A stretch of DNA of 64,000 bases. It comes from Akkermansia sp. (lineage in GTDB: Bacteria; Verrucomicrobiota; Verrucomicrobiia; Verrucomicrobiales; Akkermansiaceae). A program made the translations under genes and the position numbers. The notes below the pieces were generated by a model, which saw nothing but the letters and a program-made list of their open reading frames with translations, was not told where the DNA came from and did no database searches. Each line of letters opens with the position of its first letter. Within the stretch, counting starts at the first letter, position 1. The stretch is from contig JAFVIC010000106.1 in assembly GCA_017477935.1 (NCBI GenBank), forward strand, positions 1 to 64,000, in the 5' to 3' direction. Positions 41,601 through 49,320 of the stretch are shown piece by piece.

Positions 41601-44142
41601 GGGCAGTGGTAAGAGTACGTTGGCCTTCGATATTGTGTTTGCTGAGGGACAGAAGCGCTTTATGGACGTCATGAGCCCCTATGCCCGGCAGTTCACCGAG
41701 CAGATGGAAACCCCTGATATCGACCGCCTGACCGGACTGCCGCCCACGGTCGCTATCGAGCAGAACCGCTCCCGCGGCGGCAGCAAGTCCACGGTGGGTA
41801 CCGTGACGGAAATCTGGCAATTCCTGCGCCTGCTGTATGCCAAACTCGGGCAGCCCCATTGCCCGTGCTGCAAGGTACCGGTCGGTCGCCGCCTGCCGGA
41901 GGAGATACGAGCCCTCGTGATGGCCGAGATTGACAAGCGCCCGTCGTCTCTCATGATTGCAGCCCCTGTCGTGCGTAACCGCAAGGGGCACTATGCCGAT
42001 CTTGCCCGCTGGGCTGTAAAGAAAAAGTACCCCTACATGATAGCTGACGGGAAGGTCTGCCGGACGGAGGATTTTACCCCGCTTGACCGCTACTCCAACC
42101 ACGATGTGGATATCGTGCTGGCCGAGATATGCGTGCAGGGAAATCACATCACGATGAACGGCCGTGATTGTGACTTTGCCACCCTGCACGAGTGTGTGGG
42201 CCGGGCGCTGGAGATGGGCGATGGGTTCCTGCGCTTGGTGCAGGGTAGCAAGAGCCAACTGCTCGGCACGCGACTGACCTGCCCGAAGTGTGGTGAAAGT
42301 TATGCTGAGCCGGAGCCTTCCACCTTCTCCTTCAATTCACCGCGTGGCTGGTGCCCGGTCTGTGCCGGTCACGGTCGGGTGGTGGGGGTGACCAAACGCC
42401 GCGATGATGATAAACTCAGCGAGCTGGAGCTGGAGCTGCGCTATGACCGCGAGGTCGAGCGAGCCACACGCGAGGGGGAAAGCCGCCTGTGCCCGGTATG
42501 TCAAGGCAGGCGTCTGAACGAGTTTGCGCTGGGCGTTACGCTCTTTGGCCGGAATATCACGGAAATCGGCAGTCTGGCGGCGGACCGTGCGCTCGAACTG
42601 GTCGATACCTGGCACTTTGATGGGCGGGATGGCGAGATTGCCCGCAATATCATGGCTGAAATCGTGCCGCGCCTGAGGTTCCTGCAACGCGTGGGACTGG
42701 GGTACCTGTCCATGGATCGCTCCGCAACGACGCTTTCCGGCGGTGAGATTCAGCGCATACGCCTGGCCGCTCAGCTGGGGTCTGAATTACGCGGAGTTCT
42801 CTATGTGCTCGATGAACCCACCATCGGTCTGCACCCGCGTGACAATGAGCGACTGCTCTCCACACTTGCAGAGCTTAAAAAGCGAGGTAACACGCTGCTG
42901 GTGGTCGAGCATGATGAAGATACCATGCGCCGTGCCGACCACATCATCGACCTCGGACCCGGTGCCGGAGTGCATGGCGGTGAAATTGTGGCTCAGGGGA
43001 GTTTTGAGGAGGTTGTGGCTAACCCTCAATCCGTCACCGGGCAGGCTCTGGCTGAAAAGCACAGCCACCCCTATTGCGGCAAGTGGTTGCCGGTGAAAGA
43101 TGCTCAGTGGCTTGAGCTGACGGGCTGCTGCCTGCACAACCTGAAAAATGTGCATCTCCGCATACCGCGAGCGAGGTTCACGGTGGTGACCGGCGCTTCC
43201 GGCGCGGGCAAAACATCGCTCATCACCGGTACGCTGGCTCCCGCTGTCGCGCATGCGCTGGGCGGCACCATCAGCCGTGAAGAGCGCGCCGCCTGGAGCA
43301 GCTCCCGGGGGCTGGACAGTGTGCGTGCGCTCTACAGGGTCGACCAATCACCCCTGGGCAAGACGCCGCGCTCAACACCCGCCACCTACATCGGCCTGTT
43401 CGATGAAATTCGCAAGCTCTTTGCCCAGAGTGCCGATGCGCGCCGGTTGGGGTTCGATGCAGGGCGTTTCTCCTTCAACACCGCGGCCGGACATTGCGAG
43501 AGCTGCAAGGGAACCGGTTACCGGCGACAGGAGATGGATTTCCTGCCCCCGTGCAGTGTGCCCTGCGAGACATGCCGCGGCGCCCGTTACAACTCCCGTA
43601 CCCTCCAGGTGCGCTACAAGGGCAAGACTATTGCCGAGGTGCTTGATATGAATATGGAGACGGCGGCTGAGTTTTTCGCCGGTCAGCCCCGCCTGGCCGA
43701 CCCGCTGAAGCTGCTCTGCGAAACCGGTCTGGGGTACTTGACGCTCGGGCAGGCGAGCAATACGCTCTCAGGCGGCGAAGCTCAGCGCATTAAGCTGGTG
43801 GCAGAGCTTATCAAAGGCCGCCGCGCGGCGCTGTCAGCCATACGCCGGGGCCGCACGCTGCCGCAGGATCTCTACCTGATTGAAGAGCCTACCATCGGTC
43901 TGCACCCGCACGATGTGCGCCTGCTGGTCGGTGTGCTGCGCCGCCTGGTCGATATGGGCAACACCGTCGTGGTTATCGAGCATAATCTCGAGCTTATATG
44001 CGAGGCCGACTACGTTATCGACATCGGCCCCGGTGCCGGGGCTGAAGGTGGCACCATCGTGGCTCAAGGCACGGTGAAACAGGTCGCTCGCAACAAGCAG
44101 AGCACCACCGCACCGTTCATACGCGCCGAGCTGGCTAAATAA
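38632..44142 (+). CDS. uvrA: Tandem-duplicated excinuclease UvrA (two UvrA units fused)
   Basis: Damage-recognition ATPase of nucleotide excision repair, 1836 residues, about twice the usual 940. Two complete UvrA units lie head to tail: unit A about 1-945 and unit B about 955-1836. Four Walker A motifs are visible: GPSGSGKTS (37), GVSGSGKSS (629), GLSGSGKST (988), GASGAGKTS (1521), each with an LSGGE signature and DEP or EEP Walker B. Unit B has the first zinc site (CPCCK); in unit A that site is gone (VGRDSAGRIVR). The same fusion is known from Chlamydia. UvrA works as a dimer, so one chain could form the dimer on its own (inference). Confidence 0.95.
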   Translation: MTNENAEGCIRIRGAKEHNLKGIDVDIPLGGITVVTGPSGSGKTSLAMSTLYAEGQRRYVETFSPYVRQFMDRMDRPNVEAVENVPPAVALGQRNSVKNSRSTVGTMTGINEYLKLIYSRLAVGRDSAGRIVRPATPRGVAEQLLAESEGGEVLVCFALRPVGTFDEMVQALQGQGYLRVYAGGEVLRLDSATESRLGMERWLVLQDRVKLRPESMARLTEAAETALRLGQDVMYTVLRTPEGWGEPREFRSDWFPLAEPVPGLFSGNSPLGACPACKGYGRAITYDYNRGIIPDKSIADGALKMLSSQTLSICYGDFVRANKRHRAVRMNVPWQNLTRREKDWVLYGNCGDIDPYTASDHDLWYGYKGIFDDMEKHAHKMSVRVFLAYYRVYSVCPECHGGRLRAEALAFTIGGLTVPQVMALPMADFLPWLDEHVVPATGEDRSLAQAVRELRSRVVYLCDVGLGYMAANRLTRSLSGGEIERVSLTACLGAALTETLFVLDEPTVGLHSRDTARLIAAMRRLAHRGNTLVVVEHEESVMRAADYLVDMGPASGSAGGELVYAGRPDGIESTPRSLTGQYLSGARRIAVPARRRKGKGTISIRGAECHNLHDFDIDIPLGVYTCLTGVSGSGKSSLACQVLYGSVHPDALDDEDEMQVRSLRGLEQLHDVLLVDQSPIVRTPRSTPAVYIGVFEDIRALFVAEPAAQARGLKPGYFSFNSGDGRCPRCSGLGQEKVEMQFLSDIFVPCALCHGTRYTDRALTITLLGYNMAEMLALDIRSARRLFAREKNARARRIAERLQVLVDVGLGHLGLGQPLNTLSGGENQRLKLAHILVDALTGEHADKGSLLILDEPGTGLHFSDLEVLLRVFDRLVEQGHTLLVIEHNLELIKCADYIIDLGPEGGTGGGNIVVQGTPEQVAACGAGFTSGYLSQVLHGEGEVFAAAPADGADISVPQGVIALRGARHHQLKNIDVDIPRNEMTVVTGLSGSGKSTLAFDIVFAEGQKRFMDVMSPYARQFTEQMETPDIDRLTGLPPTVAIEQNRSRGGSKSTVGTVTEIWQFLRLLYAKLGQPHCPCCKVPVGRRLPEEIRALVMAEIDKRPSSLMIAAPVVRNRKGHYADLARWAVKKKYPYMIADGKVCRTEDFTPLDRYSNHDVDIVLAEICVQGNHITMNGRDCDFATLHECVGRALEMGDGFLRLVQGSKSQLLGTRLTCPKCGESYAEPEPSTFSFNSPRGWCPVCAGHGRVVGVTKRRDDDKLSELELELRYDREVERATREGESRLCPVCQGRRLNEFALGVTLFGRNITEIGSLAADRALELVDTWHFDGRDGEIARNIMAEIVPRLRFLQRVGLGYLSMDRSATTLSGGEIQRIRLAAQLGSELRGVLYVLDEPTIGLHPRDNERLLSTLAELKKRGNTLLVVEHDEDTMRRADHIIDLGPGAGVHGGEIVAQGSFEEVVANPQSVTGQALAEKHSHPYCGKWLPVKDAQWLELTGCCLHNLKNVHLRIPRARFTVVTGASGAGKTSLITGTLAPAVAHALGGTISREERAAWSSSRGLDSVRALYRVDQSPLGKTPRSTPATYIGLFDEIRKLFAQSADARRLGFDAGRFSFNTAAGHCESCKGTGYRRQEMDFLPPCSVPCETCRGARYNSRTLQVRYKGKTIAEVLDMNMETAAEFFAGQPRLADPLKLLCETGLGYLTLGQASNTLSGGEAQRIKLVAELIKGRRAALSAIRRGRTLPQDLYLIEEPTIGLHPHDVRLLVGVLRRLVDMGNTVVVIEHNLELICEADYVIDIGPGAGAEGGTIVAQGTVKQVARNKQSTTAPFIRAELAK

Positions 44143-44161
44143 AAGAGCCTGCTCGGCGGCG

Positions 44162-44938
44162 CTAAGCCGTTGCGCATATCATCTCGATAGCCTTGCCGGC
44201 CATCATGAACCCGAAGGTGCCGGTGATATGCGTGGCGGAGCCGAACCCGGAGGCGCAACCGATACCGCCTTTCTGCCCGGACTCGCGCTCGGTGCTCACA
44301 GAGCCATCGCAGCGAGGGAATACAGGGCGCTCGGATGAAAAGACGCAGGGTATACCGATTTCGGGGCAACGGTCGTAGAGGGGGAAATCGTATTGCTGCC
44401 GCAGGTTTTTGCGGAGCTGCGAGAGCATATTGTCACCGCAGGTGCGGGCAAGGTCAGCCATGGTGATGGCAGCGGCATTCGTGCGGCCGCCGGCGCCGCC
44501 GCAGGTAACCAGGCTCACTCCGCGCCTGCGACACTCGGCAATGAGGTGGGCTTTCGGGCGCATGGAGTCGATGGCATCGATAACAACATCGGGCTGCGTG
44601 TCAAACAGGCGCTCGGGGGCTGATACGGTGTAGAATGAAAGCAGCTCAACCACCTCGACAGCAGGGTTAATGAGCCTGAGACGCTTGGCCATGACCTCAA
44701 CCTTCATCTGCCCGTAGGTGCCTTGCAGGGCATGAATCTGCCTGTTGGTGTTGGTAATGCAGAGGTCGTCCATGTCCTGCAGGATGATGGTACCCACTCC
44801 GCTGCGTGCGAGGGCTTCGGCCGCCCATGACCCCACACCGCCTATGCCCACGACCGCCACACGCGCAGCAGCCAGGCGCTCAGCGCCCTTTAACCCATAC
44901 AGACGGCCTATGCCGCCGAATCGTTCCTCATCTATCAT
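44162..44938 (-). CDS. tcdA: tRNA threonylcarbamoyladenosine dehydratase TcdA
   Basis: Cyclises t6A37 of tRNA to ct6A with ATP. A 258-residue E1-like (ThiF/MoeB-fold) enzyme with the nucleotide loop VVGIGGVGSWAAEALARSG, the Arg finger region TNTNRQIHA, DAIDSMRPK and the C-terminal GIGCASGFGSATHITGTFG. It overlaps the end of the metallophosphoesterase gene by 11 bases. tsaB, a gene for the t6A step just before, is at 55800, so both tRNA-37 steps are represented. Confidence 0.9.
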   Translation of the reverse strand: MIDEERFGGIGRLYGLKGAERLAAARVAVVGIGGVGSWAAEALARSGVGTIILQDMDDLCITNTNRQIHALQGTYGQMKVEVMAKRLRLINPAVEVVELLSFYTVSAPERLFDTQPDVVIDAIDSMRPKAHLIAECRRRGVSLVTCGGAGGRTNAAAITMADLARTCGDNMLSQLRKNLRQQYDFPLYDRCPEIGIPCVFSSERPVFPRCDGSVSTERESGQKGGIGCASGFGSATHITGTFGFMMAGKAIEMICATA

Positions 44939-45716
44939 AATCTCTGTTAATAGCTTGTATACTCAGGGCGAGCCCTGTGGCGGGGGCAACCTGCACGATA
45001 GCACCGCTTACCCGTGCGGGCCAGCCGCCCACGGGGTATTTGCAGGGCATGGCTGTCAGGCAACCCTGCAGCACGGCTGCTGAATCACGGCCGATAATTC
45101 CGTCCCTCGGCCCGCACATGCCTACATCGGTCATGGCTGCGGTACCGCCGGGCAGCACGCGTGCATCCGCCGTTTGCACGTGGGTATGGGTGCCCAGCAC
45201 GGCGGTGGCCTCACCATCCAGGCAGTGGGCCATGGCTATTTTTTCGCTGGTGGCCTCGCCGTGAATATCGACCAGCAGAGCACGGGCACCGGCTGCGCGC
45301 AGGCGTGCAACCTCAGCTCGCGCAGCGGTGAAGGGGTTTTCCGGTCCGGGGGCCATGAAGGTTCGCCCGCACAGGCAGAGCACACCGACCTTGCCGGCGG
45401 GGGTATCCACCAGCACGCTGCCCCGGCCGGGAGTACCGGCCTGCAGGTTGAAGGGGCGCAGCACGCGCGGCTCGCGGTCTATCCAACCGGCCAGGTCTTT
45501 CTGGTCCCAGGCGTGGTCCCCCAGGGTGATGATATCAACGCCGTTGGCAAAGAATTCCTCGCAGAGCCAGGGGGTGATACCTCGCCCACCGGCGGCATTT
45601 TCGCCATTGACGACCACAAGAGCAGGCGCATGCTCTGCCCGTAGCTCAGGCACAGCCCTATAGAGGGCAAGCCGACCGGGCTCGCCTACAACATCTCCCA
45701 GAAAAATCAACCTCAT
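44928..45716 (-). CDS. YmdB-like metallophosphoesterase
   Basis: A 262-residue calcineurin-like phosphoesterase of the TIGR00282/YmdB type, known for 2',3'-cAMP phosphodiesterase activity in Bacillus. Metal motifs: GDVVGEPGR, NGENAAGG, GDHAWD, DIHGEATSEK and GTHTHVQTAD. In the third motif, Asp stands where Asn is usual (GNHxWD), which could alter the metal site. Coupled by 4-base overlap to the upstream uspA-like gene and by 11 bases to tcdA. Confidence 0.85.
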   Translation of the reverse strand: MRLIFLGDVVGEPGRLALYRAVPELRAEHAPALVVVNGENAAGGRGITPWLCEEFFANGVDIITLGDHAWDQKDLAGWIDREPRVLRPFNLQAGTPGRGSVLVDTPAGKVGVLCLCGRTFMAPGPENPFTAARAEVARLRAAGARALLVDIHGEATSEKIAMAHCLDGEATAVLGTHTHVQTADARVLPGGTAAMTDVGMCGPRDGIIGRDSAAVLQGCLTAMPCKYPVGGWPARVSGAIVQVAPATGLALSIQAINRDYDR

Positions 45717-46204
45717 GCGTTCACCTTGGGACCGCAGGGAACCACCGTTACGGGTATTTTGGCGGCGCGCACCAGTTTCTCGGCCGTGTTACCCAGCAGC
45801 AGGGACGAGAGAAGGGAGTGGTGGCGGTTGCCGATGACGAGAATGTCGATATGGTGGCGGCTGCAGAAGTCGTGCACACAATCCACGATATCATCAGCCT
45901 CTTCGGCTTTGCCGTAGATGGGGATACCCCATTCGCTGCTTATCTGCTCAGCGAGAAGGTGGGCACGTCTGTCCGCCATGGCCAGTACGGTTGTGGTTTG
46001 GTCGGCGCACTCCATCGGCGGCATGGTCGAGAAGCCGCCCAGCATGTCATCCGCCGCCATACAGCCGGCGGCATCCATCATGCACGGCTCCACTGCGTGC
46101 AGCAAGTACATCTTGCCGCCGCACTTTTTCACCAAATCGGCTGTGAAATCCAGTACCGGTTTGGCTTCCTCAGAGAAATCGGTTGCTGCGAGTATTCTTA
46201 CCAT
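45713..46204 (-). CDS. Universal stress protein (UspA family)
   Basis: A 163-residue cytoplasmic Usp fold: ILAATDFSEEAKPVLDFTADL at the N terminus and DILVIGNRHHSLLSSLLLGNTAEKLVRAAKIPVTVV at the C terminus (two pieces of one domain). The ATP motif G-x2-G-x9-G-S/T is only partly kept (GNRHH...LGNT), so nucleotide binding is uncertain. First gene of the operon with the YmdB-like gene and tcdA. The -10 box lies 6 bases before its ATG. Confidence 0.85.
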   Translation of the reverse strand: MVRILAATDFSEEAKPVLDFTADLVKKCGGKMYLLHAVEPCMMDAAGCMAADDMLGGFSTMPPMECADQTTTVLAMADRRAHLLAEQISSEWGIPIYGKAEEADDIVDCVHDFCSRHHIDILVIGNRHHSLLSSLLLGNTAEKLVRAAKIPVTVVPCGPKVNA

Positions 46205-46210
46205 AGCTTT

Positions 46211-46239
46211 ATTCTAGCAGCAATTCGACACAATGCCAA
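46211..46239 (-). promoter_or_regulatory. Promoter of the uspA operon
   Basis: Minus strand: TTGGCA (46234-46239), a 17-base spacer, TGCTAGAAT with TAGAAT at 46211-46216. Only 6 bases separate the box from ATG, so transcription should start at or within a base or two of the start codon. Confidence 0.75.
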
Positions 46240-46302
46240 GAAGAAAATGCCGAGAATTTGAGCAGGCGTGGGCCATATCGGGTGCTAAGCCGTACTTTAG
46301 GC

Positions 46303-46331
46303 TTGAACAGGCACGATTGAGTTGCTAGTAT
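46303..46331 (+). promoter_or_regulatory. Promoter of the 46341 gene
   Basis: TTGAAC (46303-46308), a 17-base spacer, TGCTAGTAT with TAGTAT at 46326-46331. The ATG is 9 bases later. Divergent from the uspA promoter. Confidence 0.7.
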
Positions 46332-46340
46332 AGGCGCGCA

Positions 46341-46907
46341 ATGCTATTTGAACGCGAACCACTGACGCCTGCCGGGCGCAAAGAAGTGCTCATGCGCCTG
46401 TTCGGCGCAGCGGCGCGGCGTGGCGATGAGTGGTCTGCGGTGAACCATGTACCTGTGGCGGTGCTTGAGGCTCACGGTGATTTGGCGGCACATGTGCGTT
46501 TTATGCTCGAAGCCGCCCGCAACAATCGTTCCCTGACCCGTGAGCAGCAGCGCTTGCTGCACAAAACTGAGCGCCTGCTGGATTCGCTGCCGGAGAGTAT
46601 CATACAGACCCTGCCGGCGGGCCCCGAGGATAACTGGTTGCAGCTGTACCGCAAGCTGGTCGATATGCACGGCTTGCTTGAGGATGCACTGCCGGATCTT
46701 GATGAAGAGGAGTACACGGCTATCGTGCAGAAAACCGTGCAGCTGGCAGAGGCTGTTGCGGCCAGTGCTGCTGTGGAAGTGAGTGCTGCCTCGATGTTTG
46801 CGCTCATGCTCATGCAGGCGCACCTCAATAAACATGAAACACCGAAGCCCCGCCGCTGCGCCGGGCGCAGGACGACGGGGCGTAAGAGCAGGGGGGCTAA
46901 GAGCTGA
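46341..46907 (+). CDS. Hypothetical helical protein with basic tail
   Basis: A 188-residue protein of unknown family. It is mainly helical and acidic in the middle (LEDALPDLDEEEYTAIVQKTVQLAEAV) and ends in a strongly basic tail (PRRCAGRRTTGRKSRGAKS) that could bind nucleic acid. No signal peptide or membrane span. It is a single gene, converging on tlyA with a 23-base gap. Its own leaderless-type promoter supports expression. Confidence 0.65.
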   Translation: MLFEREPLTPAGRKEVLMRLFGAAARRGDEWSAVNHVPVAVLEAHGDLAAHVRFMLEAARNNRSLTREQQRLLHKTERLLDSLPESIIQTLPAGPEDNWLQLYRKLVDMHGLLEDALPDLDEEEYTAIVQKTVQLAEAVAASAAVEVSAASMFALMLMQAHLNKHETPKPRRCAGRRTTGRKSRGAKS

Positions 46908-46930
46908 GCCGGGTAACGTGTGCTGCGGGT

Positions 46931-47659
46931 TCAGCGTAGCCAGGCAAGAAATTCCCGGTTACCTTCCATACCGGTGATGGGAGAGTCTGCCACCCCCATC
47001 CACTCGCGGTGCAAGTCATTCACCACGAAGTCGTGAATTTTGTCAATAGCTCGCTGATGTAAAGCCGGGTCGCGCACGATTCCGCCGGGGCCGATATCTT
47101 CCGGCTGCAATTCAAACTGCGGCTTGATCAGCACGAGCAAATCGCCGCCTTCCTGCAGGCAGTCGTAAGCAGCGGGCAGGATTTTGGTGAGGGAAATGAA
47201 CGACACATCGCTCACGATAAGCTGCACCTTTTCTCCGAGGTCTTCAGGGGTCATATAGCGAGCGTTGAATTGCTCTTTGACGATGACTCTCGGGTCATTA
47301 CGCAGTTTCCAGACCAACTGATTGGTGCCGACATCCACCGCGTGAACTCGCAGGGCGCCATTCTGCAGCAGGCAGTCGGTGAATCCGCCGGTGGAGGAAC
47401 CGATATCGAGGCAGATTTTACCTTCGGCTTTGACAGGGAAAGCATTGAGGGCACCTTCGAGTTTCAGTCCGCCGCGGCTGACGTATTTCGGTTTATTCTT
47501 GACGGTGATGGGCAGGGTGTCATCGACCTTGGTTCCGGGTTTAGTGACCGGCTGCCCCTTGACCAGAACCTCGCCGGCGATGATAAGGCGCTGGGCCTGT
47601 TCGCGCGAATCGCACAGGCCCAGGGAGGTTACCAAAACATCCAATCGTTGTTTTGCCAT
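46931..47659 (-). CDS. tlyA: TlyA-family rRNA 2'-O-methyltransferase
   Basis: A 242-residue protein with an N-terminal S4 RNA-binding domain (RLDVLVTSLGLCDSREQAQRLIIAGEVLVKG), then an FtsJ-like SAM methyltransferase (LDIGSSTGGFTDCLLQNGA, SDVSFISL, LIKPQFE). TlyA methylates 16S and 23S rRNA 2'-OH groups and sets capreomycin sensitivity in mycobacteria; older annotation calls it hemolysin. Last gene of the run starting at osmC, 12 bases behind a lipoprotein gene. Confidence 0.9.
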   Translation of the reverse strand: MAKQRLDVLVTSLGLCDSREQAQRLIIAGEVLVKGQPVTKPGTKVDDTLPITVKNKPKYVSRGGLKLEGALNAFPVKAEGKICLDIGSSTGGFTDCLLQNGALRVHAVDVGTNQLVWKLRNDPRVIVKEQFNARYMTPEDLGEKVQLIVSDVSFISLTKILPAAYDCLQEGGDLLVLIKPQFELQPEDIGPGGIVRDPALHQRAIDKIHDFVVNDLHREWMGVADSPITGMEGNREFLAWLR

Positions 47660-47671
47660 AAAGAGCGAAGG

Positions 47672-48232
47672 TTAATCGCGCAGTTTCTGCCCACGGTTCT
47701 GACCGGGCATAACCGGGTGGCGTTTCTTTTGCTCCGGGGTGAACACCGGGCGAGCAACAGGCTTTGTAACAGGCTGTACCACGGGTTTAACCGTCGGAGT
47801 GGGAGCCTGTGCTTTGGGGGCGGGCTGCACCTGGCTGACGGCAGGTTTGGGAGTGACTGTTTTCTTAACCACAGGCTGCGGAGCAGGCTTGGCTACCGGT
47901 GCAGGCGCAGGTGTAGGCTCAGCGACAACCGGGGCGGCCACAACTGTGGTCTGGGCAACGGGTGCAGGTTGCTGTTGCGCGACAGTGGTGCTCTGTGTCT
48001 GCTGTGCGGGCGTTGGCTGGTTCTGCGCCAAGGCTCGCTGGCGCCTGCGTTCGGCACGAGCAGCCTCGCGGCGCTGTACTTCCGGGTCGAGCTCGGGTGG
48101 CAGCGGGGTGAGTTCCGGCGCCATCGAGCGACCGTGAACAGTCGGGTTGCCCCAGCCTTCATCCGTCGCGCAAGAGCTGAGAATGACGGCAGTAGCAGCG
48201 CACGCCATGATGTGAAGAGAAGATTTTTTCAT
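47672..48232 (-). CDS. Pro/Ala/Val-rich lipoprotein
   Basis: A 186-residue lipoprotein: signal with the lipobox LSSC (Cys about residue 21), a charged patch (EVQRREAARAERRRQRALAQ), then about 100 residues of PAPV/TVKPV-type low complexity, and a basic end (TPEQKKRHPVMPGQNRGQKLRD). The repetitive part could span the cell wall, as in TonB-like or Pal-like linkers (inference). It follows the membrane-protein gene by 5 bases. Confidence 0.75.
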   Translation of the reverse strand: MKKSSLHIMACAATAVILSSCATDEGWGNPTVHGRSMAPELTPLPPELDPEVQRREAARAERRRQRALAQNQPTPAQQTQSTTVAQQQPAPVAQTTVVAAPVVAEPTPAPAPVAKPAPQPVVKKTVTPKPAVSQVQPAPKAQAPTPTVKPVVQPVTKPVARPVFTPEQKKRHPVMPGQNRGQKLRD

Positions 48233-48237
48233 ATTTG

Positions 48238-48696
48238 TTATTGCTTGTAGAAGAGTTGGTTAGCGAATGTCGCCATTGTTGACCAGGCGTAGGCAACCGT
48301 CAGTATGGCCATGATAATGAAGGTGCTGTCTTTGGCCATACGGGTGTGTTTTTCATCCGTCCTGCCGGGGCGCAGGCTGATGAGCATAATCACCACAAAT
48401 GCCAGCCAGCTCAGACCGAACATGTTCTGCCAGGTAGGGTCGGTGAACAGTTTCGAGTCAAAATATGTCGCCAGATAATAGGCCGAATGCGGCAGAACGG
48501 TCAGGATGGCAAACTCAGGCCGCAGGCGACCGCCGGTGTACAAGCGTACCCATACCACACCCCAGACTACGATAATCAGCGCAAATACAACGGCCAGCAT
48601 TGCCGCACCCGTGCCCAGCAACCCGGTGAGCAGTGAGCCGCAGCTCAGCAATACGAAGAGTGGAACTCCCCAGTAGATGTAGTTCAGGCGTTTCAT
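48238..48696 (-). CDS. Integral membrane protein, unknown
   Basis: A 152-residue protein with four or five hydrophobic spans (about 8-28, 31-52, 62-80, 95-110, 125-145) and short charged loops (RPGRTDEKHTRM). I recognise no family. It lies in the osmC-lipoprotein-tlyA run, 16 bases after the osmC-like gene. Confidence 0.75.
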   Translation of the reverse strand: MKRLNYIYWGVPLFVLLSCGSLLTGLLGTGAAMLAVVFALIIVVWGVVWVRLYTGGRLRPEFAILTVLPHSAYYLATYFDSKLFTDPTWQNMFGLSWLAFVVIMLISLRPGRTDEKHTRMAKDSTFIIMAILTVAYAWSTMATFANQLFYKQ

Positions 48697-48712
48697 GACG
48701 GAGCCAGTGTTC

Positions 48713-49120
48713 TCAGCCGAGCCAGTTCCAGGTGATGGGCACCTCGATGTCGGGGTGCAGGCTGCGCATGGCCGGACTACCTACGACACACTCGCGGAGA
48801 GCTTCGCGGTGCGGTGTGTCGGCCGGCAGCGGAATGTCGATGACAGTGGAAATTCGGGCAATGCGGCGCGGGTTGGCGCTCATTTCCTTGCTTACCTCAA
48901 TGTTGAGCCCGCGCAGGTCGAGATTTTCTTTCTCAGCGTATATGCCCATAATGGTTGCCATGCAGGCCGCCATGGCGGAGCACATTAAATCCGTCGGCGA
49001 GAATGATTCGCCTTTGCCGTGATTGTCCACCGGGGCGTCTGTGCTCACCGTTGCGCCGCTCGGACCGTGCTGCAGTTCACAGCGAAGCCCGCCCATGTAT
49101 GTCATCTTGCATTTTACCAT
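48713..49120 (-). CDS. OsmC/Ohr-family protein
   Basis: A 135-residue OsmC-like protein, a thiol-dependent peroxide-reducing family. The core SFSPTDLMCSAMAACMATIMG carries the first reactive cysteine and RECVVGSPAM the second. The length and the Gly-rich DNHGKGES segment fit the OsmC/YhfA subgroup. First gene of a four-gene minus-strand run. The ATG lies 6 bases after TAGAAT. Confidence 0.85.
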   Translation of the reverse strand: MVKCKMTYMGGLRCELQHGPSGATVSTDAPVDNHGKGESFSPTDLMCSAMAACMATIMGIYAEKENLDLRGLNIEVSKEMSANPRRIARISTVIDIPLPADTPHREALRECVVGSPAMRSLHPDIEVPITWNWLG

Positions 49121-49126
49121 GCGAGC

Positions 49127-49155
49127 ATTCTACACTCAGGTGGCAGGGGCGTCAA
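49127..49155 (-). promoter_or_regulatory. Promoter of the osmC-tlyA operon
   Basis: Minus strand: TTGACG (49150-49155), a 17-base spacer, TGTAGAAT with TAGAAT at 49127-49132; ATG after 6 bases (GCTCGC). It is the clearest leaderless case here because a longer leader is physically excluded unless a second promoter exists. Nothing else is seen in 49156-49281. Confidence 0.8.
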
Positions 49156-49281
49156 GGTAGAATCGCTACTCGCAGGCCAAAAATTGCGCCAACAGGAGAA
49201 ATTTACAACTACGCATAATACGTGTAATGCAAAATAAAGTTACCGAATCTGACAGCGGAATGGCGATAACGAACTTTCAAC

Positions 49282-49309
49282 TTGAAATACGGCGAAAAGC
49301 TGGTAGTAT
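49282..49309 (+). promoter_or_regulatory. Promoter of the large plus-strand operon
   Basis: TTGAAA (49282-49287), a 16-base spacer, TAGTAT (49304-49309). The ATG follows after 11 bases, ending in the GCGCGT context also seen before the ROK gene. Confidence 0.7.
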
Positions 49310-49320
49310 AGTGAGCGCGT

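Noticed and set aside
40360..42258. 632-residue open frame antisense to uvrA
   Set aside because: It mirrors uvrA codons, has no domain that I recognise, and high GC makes long antisense frames common here. uvrA is fully conserved on the other strand.
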